Source of the DNA: Paraburkholderia bannensis NBRC 103871
Lineage (GTDB): Bacteria > Pseudomonadota > Gammaproteobacteria > Burkholderiales > Burkholderiaceae
Assembly: GCF_000685015.1 (NCBI RefSeq)
Contig: NZ_BAYA01000031.1
Location: forward strand, 1 to 64,000
DNA length: 64,000 bases
Direction of reading: 5' to 3'
Shown here: positions 51,569 to 59,155 of the stretch, piece by piece
How the letters are laid out: each line of letters opens with the position of its first letter
Position numbering within the stretch: position 1 is the stretch's first letter
Notes under the pieces: generated by a model
What the model was told of the DNA's origin: nothing
What the model saw: the letters and a program-made list of their open reading frames with translations, nothing else
Database searches by the model: none
Position numbers and translations under genes: made by a program

Positions 51569-52096
51569 ATGGAACTCACACCGACCGCCGAAAAATTCAT
51601 CCTCCATTGGGGCGAAATGGGCTCGCGCTGGGGCGTCAACCGCACCGTGGCGCAGATACACGCCTTGCTCTATCTGCTGGGCCGTCCCGTCGCCGCCGAC
51701 GAAATCGCCGAGGCGCTAGGCGTCGCGCGCTCGAACGTCAGCAACAGCCTGAAGGAACTGCAATCGTGGCGGCTTGCGAAAGTCGTGCACGTGATGGGCG
51801 ACCGGCGCGATCACTTCGAGACCTCCACGGATATCTGGGAACTGTTCAAGTTGATCGTCGAAGGCCGCCGCCAGCGCGAGATCGACCCGACGCTCGCGAT
51901 GTTGCGCGACACGCTCGACGGCCCCGAGATCGCCAACGAAAGCCGCGAAACGGAACAGCGGATTCGCGACACGCTGCAGTTTCTCGAAACCATGACGACC
52001 TGGTCCGACGAAATGCTGCGCATGAAACCGGACACGCTCATGAAGACGCTGGGCATTGGCGCGAAGATCAGCAAGGTGGTCAGGCGCAAGACTTGA
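51569..52096 (+). CDS. GbsR/MarR-family transcriptional regulator
   Basis: The 175-residue protein has a winged helix (about 20-85: VNRTVAQIHALLYLLGRPVAADEIAEALGVARSNVSNSLKELQSW) and a C-terminal dimerisation helix bundle, in the style of GbsR regulators. ATG 51569 is the start: an alternative ATG at 51533 is inside the -35 box and operator. No ribosome site precedes the ATG and the predicted transcription start falls on or beside it, so the mRNA is probably leaderless. It likely represses itself and the SDR-DoxX/DUF2269 operon, both of which carry the same operator. A strong terminator follows. Confidence 0.88.
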   Translation: MELTPTAEKFILHWGEMGSRWGVNRTVAQIHALLYLLGRPVAADEIAEALGVARSNVSNSLKELQSWRLAKVVHVMGDRRDHFETSTDIWELFKLIVEGRRQREIDPTLAMLRDTLDGPEIANESRETEQRIRDTLQFLETMTTWSDEMLRMKPDTLMKTLGIGAKISKVVRRKT

Positions 52097-52102
52097 AGCG
52101 GC

Positions 52103-52132
52103 AAACGCAGGCTCGCGGGCCTGCGTTTTTTT
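52103..52132 (+). terminator. Rho-independent terminator after the GbsR-type gene
   Basis: A 10-bp stem (52103-52112 with 52119-52128), loop TCGCGG, then seven T (52126-52132). It ends the regulator transcript six bases after its stop codon. Confidence 0.9.
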
Positions 52133-52135
52133 GAC

Positions 52136-52165
52136 CTGTTATTTCTGTTTGTACAGAAATAACAG
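52136..52165. promoter_or_regulatory. Second GbsR-type operator, before the SDR-DoxX operon
   Basis: A perfect 13-bp inverted repeat, CTGTTATTTCTGT (52136-52148) and ACAGAAATAACAG (52153-52165), overlaps a possible -35 TTGTAC (52149-52154) with TAGCAA 17 bp on. Its 24-base core is the same as in the operator at 51515-51552 apart from the central four bases. Confidence 0.85.
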
Positions 52166-52202
52166 TAATGTTAGCAACATCAATCAGAAGGGAGGCGCAC
52201 GT

Positions 52203-53456
52203 ATGAACATCCTCGTTTGTGGCGCACGCGGCTTCATCGGCAGCGCCCTGTGCGGGTGGCTCGAACGCCATGGTCATCGCGTAACCAAAGGCGTGCGCCA
52301 TGCCACGCGGGCCGATGAAATCGAGCTCGATTTTTCCGCGGCGCCCGATGCAACAACGTTGCTAGCGCAACTTCATGGCATCGATGCAGTGATCAACGCG
52401 GTGGGCATCCTGCTGGAGCGCGGCGACCAACGCTTCGATGCCGTGCATACGCGCAGCCCGATTGCGCTTTTCGATGCGTGCCGTCAAGCGGGCGTGAAAC
52501 GCGTCGTGCAGATTTCGGCGCTGGGCGTGGAGACAGGCGACGCCCCGTACTTCACGAGCAAGCTCGCGGCAGACCGTCATCTGCAAAGCCTGCCGATCGA
52601 ATGGCAGGTAGTGCGGCCCGCGCTGGTCTATGGCACGAACGGCACGTCGGCGCGGTTCTTTCGCGCACTCGCGAGCTTGCCGCTACATGTGCTGCCCGCA
52701 GGTGGCCACCAGTTGCTGCGCCACGTCCACGCCGACGACCTGGCCGAAGTGGTTGGCCGCTTGCTGGAAGCAGACGCGCCCGCGCGGCAGACGCTCGATA
52801 TCGTCGGCGGCGACGAAGTGGAATATCGCGAGATGCTGGCCATTTTTCGCCGTGCGCTGGGGTTCGCGCCTGCTGCGACTGTCAGCGTGCCCGGCGTCAT
52901 GATTGCGGCGTCTGCTGCACTGTTCGAGCGTGTGCCAGGCTCGATGCTCACGCGCGATACGTGGCGCATGCTGCAATCCGGCAGCACCGCCGATGCGGCC
53001 GCGACGACAAAGATACTCGGGCGCGCGCCGCTCGGCATCCGCAGTTTCATCGTGAATGACGCCGCAACGTTGCGACGCGAAGCGCTGGAAACATGGCGCG
53101 CGTATGCGTTGCGTTTCGCGCTGGCCGTCACGTGGATCTGGAGCGCGCTCGCCAGCGCGTGGCTGCACCCGCAGGCGCAAAGCCTGGCACTGCTGGCGCG
53201 TGTCGGCCTGCACGGAACCATTGCGCTGACTGCGCTTTATGCAGCGTCCGCGCTCGATTTCCTGTTCGGGCTGGCGACGATCTTCCGGCCAGGACGCCGC
53301 CTGTGGTGCGCGCAGATTGTACTGATCGTGTTCTATACCGCCGTCATTGCAATCGCACTGCCCGAACTGCTCACCGACCCGTTCGGCTCGATTCTCAAGA
53401 ACCTGCCGATTCTCGCCCTGCTACTCGTACTCCTAAGCGAAGAGACCCGATCATGA
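52203..53456 (+). CDS. SDR (NAD(P)-binding) domain fused to a DoxX-like membrane domain
   Basis: The 417-residue protein joins an atypical extended-SDR/NDUFA9-like domain (residues 1 to about 285; GARGFIG at 7-13, DAVINAVGIL and FTSKLAADRHL) to four hydrophobic helices (about 300-410) of the DoxX-like type. The fused form predicts a membrane-tethered NAD(P)H-binding protein, perhaps redox or quinone-linked. An AGGGAGG site precedes ATG 52203. Its operator matches that of the preceding regulator. The last four bases overlap the DUF2269 gene (ATGA). Confidence 0.82.
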   Translation: MNILVCGARGFIGSALCGWLERHGHRVTKGVRHATRADEIELDFSAAPDATTLLAQLHGIDAVINAVGILLERGDQRFDAVHTRSPIALFDACRQAGVKRVVQISALGVETGDAPYFTSKLAADRHLQSLPIEWQVVRPALVYGTNGTSARFFRALASLPLHVLPAGGHQLLRHVHADDLAEVVGRLLEADAPARQTLDIVGGDEVEYREMLAIFRRALGFAPAATVSVPGVMIAASAALFERVPGSMLTRDTWRMLQSGSTADAAATTKILGRAPLGIRSFIVNDAATLRREALETWRAYALRFALAVTWIWSALASAWLHPQAQSLALLARVGLHGTIALTALYAASALDFLFGLATIFRPGRRLWCAQIVLIVFYTAVIAIALPELLTDPFGSILKNLPILALLLVLLSEETRS

Positions 53457-53923
53457 ACACCTACCTGGTCATCAAGACCCTGCACATCCTTTCGTCCGTG
53501 CTGCTCGTCGGGACGGGGTTCGGCACCGCGTTCTATCTCTACTTCGCCAACCGCACGCGCTCGGTGCCGGTGATCGCCGCCGTGGCGCGACTGGTCGTGC
53601 GCGCCGACTGGTGGTTCACCACGCCCGCCGTGCTGTTCCAGCCCGCCAGCGGCCTCTGGCTCGCACATGCGGCGGGCTGGCCGTGGCGCAGTCCGTGGAT
53701 CGTCGCGGCGCTGGCGCTTTACGCGCTGGCCGGCGCCTGCTGGCTGCCGGTGGTGTGGCTGCAACTGCAACTCGCCAGCCTGGCACAGGCCGCACACGAA
53801 TCGCACTCAAACGCGCTGCCCGCACGCTACTGGTACTACGCACGGCGGTGGGAATGGCTCGGCTATCCCGCGTTCCTGGCGATGCTGCTGGTCTACTTCC
53901 TGATGGTGTTCAAGCCCAGTTGA
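53453..53923 (+). CDS. DUF2269-family integral membrane protein
   Basis: The 156-residue protein has four membrane helices and the family N-terminus NTYLVIKTLHILSSVLLVGTGFGTAFYLYF with a His in helix 1 and VRADWWFTTPAVLFQPASGLWLAHAAGWP in the second. The function is unknown; conserved His and Trp residues resemble small heme or quinone-binding membrane proteins, which is speculative. It is translated with the SDR-DoxX fusion. Its 3' end overlaps the VirK/YbjX-type gene on the other strand by 31 bases. Confidence 0.82.
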   Translation: MNTYLVIKTLHILSSVLLVGTGFGTAFYLYFANRTRSVPVIAAVARLVVRADWWFTTPAVLFQPASGLWLAHAAGWPWRSPWIVAALALYALAGACWLPVVWLQLQLASLAQAAHESHSNALPARYWYYARRWEWLGYPAFLAMLLVYFLMVFKPS

Positions 53924-54879
53924 GCACCGGCCCATGCGAGACCGAAGGGTCTTCGGGCGCGCGCAGGCACGTTCATTTCAGGCAGCGCGACTTCGCGCTT
54001 CGCCGCTTCGATATGGCTTTGAATCTGCGCGCTCATGTCCGCAATCAGCGCCTGACGGCGCCTGAACGCCGAGCGCTTGTTCGACGGCACATCCTCGATT
54101 GCGCGATGCGGCAAGCTCAGCGGCAAAGCGTAGCCATCGTCGATGGGCACACCGCCGAGTTCGAGCCAGAACGCGTCGTAGTCCGAGCGAAACTGCGTGT
54201 CGTTCGCGCTGGAGATATGCGAGGCGCGCGCCACGGCGACGATGCGCGCCATGCCCAGCTCGCGGCCCATTGCACAGAGCGCCTCGATCACCGCAGCCTT
54301 CGGGCGCAAGCCGTCGCAGGCTCGCGTCACGCCCCGCACACGCTCGCGATGTTCCCCCGCGGGCCCCTGCAACCCGCCGATAAACATGCCGATGCGGCGC
54401 TGCTCGTCTGCCTCGATGATCAGCGTCGCCCACGCAAGATCGGCGCCGCTTTGAGCATCACACAATGCAATACTCAGTAATCCTTCGCGTTTGCATCGCG
54501 TGACTTCCCGGGCGACAATCGAGAACTGCTCACAGGAGGCCAGCACGACCGACTCGCCTCGCACATAGAGCCGCTCCAGCCAGGCGTCGTCAAGCAGGCG
54601 CGACATCGTCGCATAGTGTCCCGCGATCAGCGTTGCACGCGCCTGCGCGCATAGACACGCGCGGCCAAAGCCGTGAAACGGCTTTTCGGCGAAACGCCGG
54701 TCGCGGCGCGCGGCCGCCGCAAGCAAGGGAACAGCGGTGAGTGCGCGTATCCAGGTGCGTCCCGCGCCCGGATTGAGGCTCGCATAGAGCCAGACGCGCG
54801 CGCGGCTAAAGCGCGCCTTCAAGGTCGAACCCGGAATGGATTCGCGCAGCAGACGCTGCATGGCAAGCATGGTTTTCAT
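53893..54879 (-). CDS. VirK/YbjX-family (DUF535) protein
   Basis: The protein has 328 residues. DUF535 text includes GESVVLASCEQFSIVAREVTRCKREGLLSIALCD, WATLIIEADEQRRIGMFIGGLQGP and ALCAMGRELGMARIVAVARASHIS. E. coli YbjX and Salmonella VirK are linked to envelope-stress resistance and virulence, but the mechanism is unknown. ATG 54879 is used; an upstream TTG at 54960 gives an Arg-rich extension unlike the family. The ribosome site is weak. The gene ends inside the convergent DUF2269 gene. The gap 54880-55045 carries no gene. Confidence 0.8.
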   Translation of the reverse strand: MKTMLAMQRLLRESIPGSTLKARFSRARVWLYASLNPGAGRTWIRALTAVPLLAAAARRDRRFAEKPFHGFGRACLCAQARATLIAGHYATMSRLLDDAWLERLYVRGESVVLASCEQFSIVAREVTRCKREGLLSIALCDAQSGADLAWATLIIEADEQRRIGMFIGGLQGPAGEHRERVRGVTRACDGLRPKAAVIEALCAMGRELGMARIVAVARASHISSANDTQFRSDYDAFWLELGGVPIDDGYALPLSLPHRAIEDVPSNKRSAFRRRQALIADMSAQIQSHIEAAKREVALPEMNVPARARRPFGLAWAGAQLGLNTIRK

Positions 54880-55045
54880 TGTTATAGCGACGACAAAACC
54901 GTTCCTGCAAATCTCGTCCCGACGCGCGACATGCGGTCGGCCCAAGCGTATTCTGGGCAACCGTCATGCAGCAACTATCGAGGAACTGTGGAGATCGTAT
55001 GGAGCGCGCTCGTTCCCCGGGCGCGCAAACGTTTCCACCGGAAAA

Positions 55046-55858
55046 TCAGGCCGGAAAAATACTTGCAACCGCGTGTCCGTCTTCCCCTGCAATCTGCATC
55101 GGCGCGCCATAGCAGCGTTCTAGCAGGTCGGTGCGCATGATCTCGTGCGGCGGCCCGTCCGCGATGGCGCGTCCGTCGGCGAGCAGCACGAGGCGGTCCG
55201 CGTGACGCGCGGCCAGGTTGCAGTCATGCGCGATCGCCAGCGCGCCGATATTCCACGCGCGCGTCAGCCGCCGCGCGGTGGCAAAGAGCCGGTGCTGCTG
55301 CACGAGGTCGAGCGCGGCGGTAGGTTCGTCCATCAGCAGATAGCGCGGCGGCATCTGGTGAGCGTCGAGCGTCCACAACTGGGCGAGCGCCCGCGCGAAC
55401 TGCACGCGCGCGAATTCGCCGCCTGACAGCGTCGTGACGTCGCGATGCGCAAGCGGCGCGACGCCCGCCAAAGCGAGCATGTCCTGCACCAGCACATCGA
55501 CGGAAAACGGCATTGCCGCGCCATCCAGATGCGCATAGCGGCCCAGTTGCACGACTTCGCTTACGGGCACCGCGAACGTATTGGGCACGCTCTGCGCAAG
55601 CACGGCACGCAATTGCGCAAGACGTGGCGGCGCGATGCGGCGCACGTCTTCGCCATTGAGCGTGAGCTTGCCGCTGCCCGCCCGATCGGGAAAGCCGTGC
55701 AGCGTGAAGTCGCCCGCCAGCGCCTTGAGCAGCGTGCTCTTGCCGACACCGTTCTGGCCGAGCACGACCACGAATTCACCAGGCGCGACGCTCAACGAAA
55801 AATCGTCGAACAGCATTCTTCCCCGGTAGCCGATGCGCAAGTTCTCAATCGAAAGCAT
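55046..55858 (-). CDS. hmuV: Heme ABC transporter ATP-binding protein HmuV
   Basis: The 270-residue ATPase has Walker A GQNGVGKST, signature LSGGEFARVQFARAL, Walker B YLLMDEPTAALD and H-loop ALAIAHDCNLAARHADR. Family members energise HmuU for heme import. ATG 55858 is chosen because the ABC domain begins directly (MLSIENLRIGYRG). It is the last gene of hmuRSTUV, 56 bases after hmuU. Confidence 0.92.
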   Translation of the reverse strand: MLSIENLRIGYRGRMLFDDFSLSVAPGEFVVVLGQNGVGKSTLLKALAGDFTLHGFPDRAGSGKLTLNGEDVRRIAPPRLAQLRAVLAQSVPNTFAVPVSEVVQLGRYAHLDGAAMPFSVDVLVQDMLALAGVAPLAHRDVTTLSGGEFARVQFARALAQLWTLDAHQMPPRYLLMDEPTAALDLVQQHRLFATARRLTRAWNIGALAIAHDCNLAARHADRLVLLADGRAIADGPPHEIMRTDLLERCYGAPMQIAGEDGHAVASIFPA

Positions 55859-55914
55859 GAGGTTTCTTTTTGTGTAGTGTTTGTCGCCGGTTTGCAGTCG
55901 GTTTGCCAATGCGC

Positions 55915-57051
55915 TTATCCGCCGAATTGCCGCCGGCTGCGCAGAATGAGCACGATGAAGAACGGCGCGCCCAATAGCGCGGTAAGCACGCCAAGCGGTA
56001 TTTCAGCGGGCGCGACGAGCGTACGCGCCGCAAGATCGGCGGCCACGGTGAGCAATGCTCCCAGCAGCATCGAGCCCGGCAGCACCACGCGTTGATCGGG
56101 CCCGCACGCGAGCCGGATGCAGTGCGGCGCCACCAGCCCGATAAAGCCGATCTGCCCCGTGCTCGACACGAGTGCGCCCACCGCGAGCGCCACTGCCAAT
56201 AATATGGAGTGCTTCACACGTCGAACCGGCACGCCCAGATAATGCGCCTCCAGCTCGCCCAGTTGCATTGCGTTGAGCGCGCGCGTGTTGGCGGCGATCG
56301 TCGCAATGCCCACGAGCACGAAAGGCGCAATCGCGCCGAGCGTCGACCACTTGGCATCGGCGAGGCTGCCCAGGCTCCAGAACGTCAGCGAGCGCAGTTG
56401 CGCATCGGTCGCCACATAGGAGAGCGTCCCTATTACCGCACCGGCGAGGGCATTGGCGGCGACGCCTGCAAGCAGCAGGATCGGCAGCACCACGCGGCCA
56501 TTCGACGACGAGATGCGATAAACGCCCAGCGTCACACCCAGCGCGCCGATAAACGCCGCAATCGCCGTGAGTTGTCCCGATCCCGGCGCGAAGCCGCCCG
56601 CGAAGACAGCGGGCCACACAGCCGCGAGATGCGGCAGCAGGACGGAGCCGAACACGATCAGCAGCGACGCGCCCAGCGCCGCGCCGCTCGATACGCCGAT
56701 CAAGCCGGGATCCGCGAGCGGATTGCGCAGCAACGCCTGCAACGCACTGCCCGCCGCGCCAAAACCCGCCCCGACCAGCAACGCGAGCACCACGCGCGGC
56801 ACGCGCAGTTCGAGCAGCACGAGCGCGGAGCGGTCGGCCTGCGCACCAGCATGCAGGTCGCCTGCAACGAGTGCTTGCCAGAGCGCCGCAGGCGACACCG
56901 GGTACGCGCCCATGCACACGCCCGCGAGCACCGCCAGCGCAAGCAACGCGGCGAGCGCGGCGAACACCATCGGCACGCGCGAGCGCGGCGTGCGGGCGAA
57001 AGAAGGCGCAGCCAGCGAAGGCCGCGCGAGTCGAAGAGTCTGCCTGTTCAT
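55915..57051 (-). CDS. hmuU: Heme ABC transporter permease HmuU (FecCD family)
   Basis: The 378-residue permease has about ten membrane helices and FecCD motifs LRVPRVVLALLVGAGFGAAGSALQALLRNPLADPGLIGVSSGAA, ATPase-contact GVPVRRVKHSILLAVALAVGA and GQIGFIGLVAPHCIRL. About 25 residues before the first helix are basic. It lies between hmuT (30 bases) and hmuV in the heme operon. It carries heme from HmuT into the cytoplasm. Confidence 0.92.
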   Translation of the reverse strand: MNRQTLRLARPSLAAPSFARTPRSRVPMVFAALAALLALAVLAGVCMGAYPVSPAALWQALVAGDLHAGAQADRSALVLLELRVPRVVLALLVGAGFGAAGSALQALLRNPLADPGLIGVSSGAALGASLLIVFGSVLLPHLAAVWPAVFAGGFAPGSGQLTAIAAFIGALGVTLGVYRISSSNGRVVLPILLLAGVAANALAGAVIGTLSYVATDAQLRSLTFWSLGSLADAKWSTLGAIAPFVLVGIATIAANTRALNAMQLGELEAHYLGVPVRRVKHSILLAVALAVGALVSSTGQIGFIGLVAPHCIRLACGPDQRVVLPGSMLLGALLTVAADLAARTLVAPAEIPLGVLTALLGAPFFIVLILRSRRQFGG

Positions 57052-57081
57052 GATGAAACGACACTTAGCTTGCGCGTGAGG

Positions 57082-58011
57082 TCACGCTTTCGCGAGACTG
57101 CGGTTGAGCGCGCTCACGGCCTCGGGCAGGCGCGGCCCGAAGCCGAGCAGGAACAGCGCATCGAGCGCGACCACGCGCGTCGAGCGGCCCGCGGGCGTCA
57201 GCGCGAAGCCCGCCGAATCCAGCAGATGCCGCTTGCTGCCCGCGGCCTTGAGCGCGTCGTCGGTGGTCAGCACGATATCGGGCTGCGCGGCGACGAGCGC
57301 CTCCGGAGTGAGCGCGCGGTAACCCGAGAACCCCTGCATCGCATTGCGTGCGCCCGCGTAGGCGAGCATGGCGTCGGCGGCGGTGTGCTGGCCCGCCACC
57401 ATCGGCTGGTTGCCCGCCGGGCTCATGAGGAACAGCACGCGCGGCTCGGGCACAGGTTTGGGCGCTGCCGCCACGCGAGCGGACGTCTCGGCCCACGCGC
57501 GGTCGAAGCGCGCAAGCAGCGTCTGCCCCGCGTTGTCAGCGTCCAGCGCACGCGCCACGCCCACGATCTTCTCGCGCACCGAGGCCACGTCATGACCTTC
57601 GCCGAAGCTCGCGAGCTTCACGCCCGCATCGGCGACGCGTTGCAACACCGAAGGCGGCCCCGCTTCGGCCGAAGCGAGAATCAGCGTGGGCCGCAACGAC
57701 AGCAGGCCTTCGGCGGACAGCGCGCGCTGGTAGCCGACTTTAGGCAACGCCTGGGCCTGCTGCGGATACGTGCAGGTCGTATCGGCGCCCACGAGGGAAT
57801 CGGCACGGCCCAGCGCGTAGACGATCTCCGCGAGCGCGCCGCCGATCACGACGACGCGCGCCGCATCGCCTGGCGCAGATGGCGCAGATGGCGCGGACGG
57901 TGCAGCGGCAACGGCCAGGTCGGCCAGGCTCGCGCCCGCCGCTGCGAGCAGCAGCCCGCCCGTGCCGATCAGCAGCCGTCGCCGACTGCCATCGAAGCGG
58001 TCGTCGCTCAT
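57082..58011 (-). CDS. hmuT: Periplasmic heme-binding protein HmuT
   Basis: The 309-residue protein has a twin-arginine-like N-terminus (SRRRLLIGTGGLLLAAAG) and a short Ala/Pro/Ser linker, then the cluster-A binding-protein fold: VVVIGGALAEIVYALGRADSLVGADTTCTYP, LPKVGYQRALSAEGLLSLRPTLILA. The Tyr in VGYQR is a candidate heme ligand by comparison with HmuT/ShuT. ATG 58011 overlaps the hmuS stop by four bases. It passes heme from the receptor to HmuU. Confidence 0.92.
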   Translation of the reverse strand: MSDDRFDGSRRRLLIGTGGLLLAAAGASLADLAVAAAPSAPSAPSAPGDAARVVVIGGALAEIVYALGRADSLVGADTTCTYPQQAQALPKVGYQRALSAEGLLSLRPTLILASAEAGPPSVLQRVADAGVKLASFGEGHDVASVREKIVGVARALDADNAGQTLLARFDRAWAETSARVAAAPKPVPEPRVLFLMSPAGNQPMVAGQHTAADAMLAYAGARNAMQGFSGYRALTPEALVAAQPDIVLTTDDALKAAGSKRHLLDSAGFALTPAGRSTRVVALDALFLLGFGPRLPEAVSALNRSLAKA

Positions 58012-59114
58012 GCGCTGGCTCCATCGGCGACGCGTTCGACGCGCGGCAGCCGCGCGAGCGCCGCGCGCCAGTCCTCAAGCTCGGCCTGTCCCGGCTTGCG
58101 CGCACCGAACAGCATGGTGATGTTTTCGCCCGCCGCGTCGAAGAGTTCGACCGAGGTGACGATGCCGTCGCTCGTCGGCTTGCGCACGACCCATGCATGC
58201 GCAACCAGGCTGGTGCGCAGATGCAGGTTGAAATCGGCGTCCAGCACGTTGAGCCACGGCCCCATCGTGCGGATCGTCTGCACCGGGCCGGTATGAATCT
58301 GGATCATGCCGGGATTGCCGACGAACACCATGATCGGCAGTTGCGTGCTCGCGGCGTCATTCAGCAGCGCATCGATGGCGTCGAGCGCGATAGGCTCCGC
58401 GTAAGCGGGGTCGGCCAGGCGCAACGCCTGCAAGCGGCCCACGCCGAATTTACGCAGGATATCGAAGAATTCGTGCGTATCCTTCATCGCCGCCCACGCC
58501 GCGCGAAAGCCCGTCACGTCGACCTGCGCGTCGTCGCGCTGCGGCGCACGCGGCTGAGCCGGCTCCACCGTCAGCCCGGCCTGCTGCACCGGCGCAGCGT
58601 GACGCTCGACCAGTGCGTCGAACGCCGCGTAATCGCTCGCATCGCGCAGGTAGACCTTGGTGATCGCCACGCCTTGCGCGTCGAAGAACTGCAGGCTCTT
58701 GCGCACGCCGTCGTCATACGCTTCGCTCACGGCAAACGCCGATGCCCACTTTGCGTAGAAAATGCGCAGGTCGATGGCGCGTCCCACGGTCAGGCCCACC
58801 GGGCCGTTGCGGCTCATCTTGCCGAACGTGCCGATCTTTTCATGCACGACTGCGTCGTTGCGCGTGAGCACCATGACTTCGCCGAGCAGCGGCATGGTCT
58901 CGAAGATGGCAGCGAATTGCGCGGCGTCGTTCGCGTCGAGCCGCACGACATGTTCGCCGACGAAAGCGGCCAGCGCTTCGCCTTCGCTGACGCCCAGTTC
59001 CGCCGCCGCTTCGCGATGGCGCAGCTTGCGGGTCGTGCGCAGTTCGGTGAAGGCTTCGCGCAGCAGCGCGAGCGAAGCCGGGTTCACGGGAGTCTGGGTA
59101 GAAATTTGCGTCAT
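58008..59114 (-). CDS. hmuS: Heme degradation/trafficking protein HmuS (HemS/ChuX type)
   Basis: The 368-residue cytoplasmic protein has two tandem HemS halves (about 20-170 and 200-355): ELRTTRKLRHREAAAELGVSEGEALAAF with the first half MVLTRNDAVVHEKIGTF, and the second half THEFFDILRKFGVGRLQALRLADP with NPGMIQIHTGPVQTIRTMGPWLNVLD. The second-half His (QIHTG) is a likely heme ligand. It accepts imported heme and transfers or degrades it. Start ATG 59114 leaves a 41-base gap after hmuR; the upstream in-frame ATG at 59135 is less likely. Confidence 0.9.
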   Translation of the reverse strand: MTQISTQTPVNPASLALLREAFTELRTTRKLRHREAAAELGVSEGEALAAFVGEHVVRLDANDAAQFAAIFETMPLLGEVMVLTRNDAVVHEKIGTFGKMSRNGPVGLTVGRAIDLRIFYAKWASAFAVSEAYDDGVRKSLQFFDAQGVAITKVYLRDASDYAAFDALVERHAAPVQQAGLTVEPAQPRAPQRDDAQVDVTGFRAAWAAMKDTHEFFDILRKFGVGRLQALRLADPAYAEPIALDAIDALLNDAASTQLPIMVFVGNPGMIQIHTGPVQTIRTMGPWLNVLDADFNLHLRTSLVAHAWVVRKPTSDGIVTSVELFDAAGENITMLFGARKPGQAELEDWRAALARLPRVERVADGASA

Positions 59115-59155
59115 GTTGGTCTTGCCTGATTGCATTGAACAGTTGAATACGTCGC

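Noticed and set aside
53424..54960. Extended start of the VirK/YbjX-type gene at TTG 54960
   Set aside because: The added 27 residues are Arg-rich and unlike the family, and the ATG at 54879 gives the expected length.
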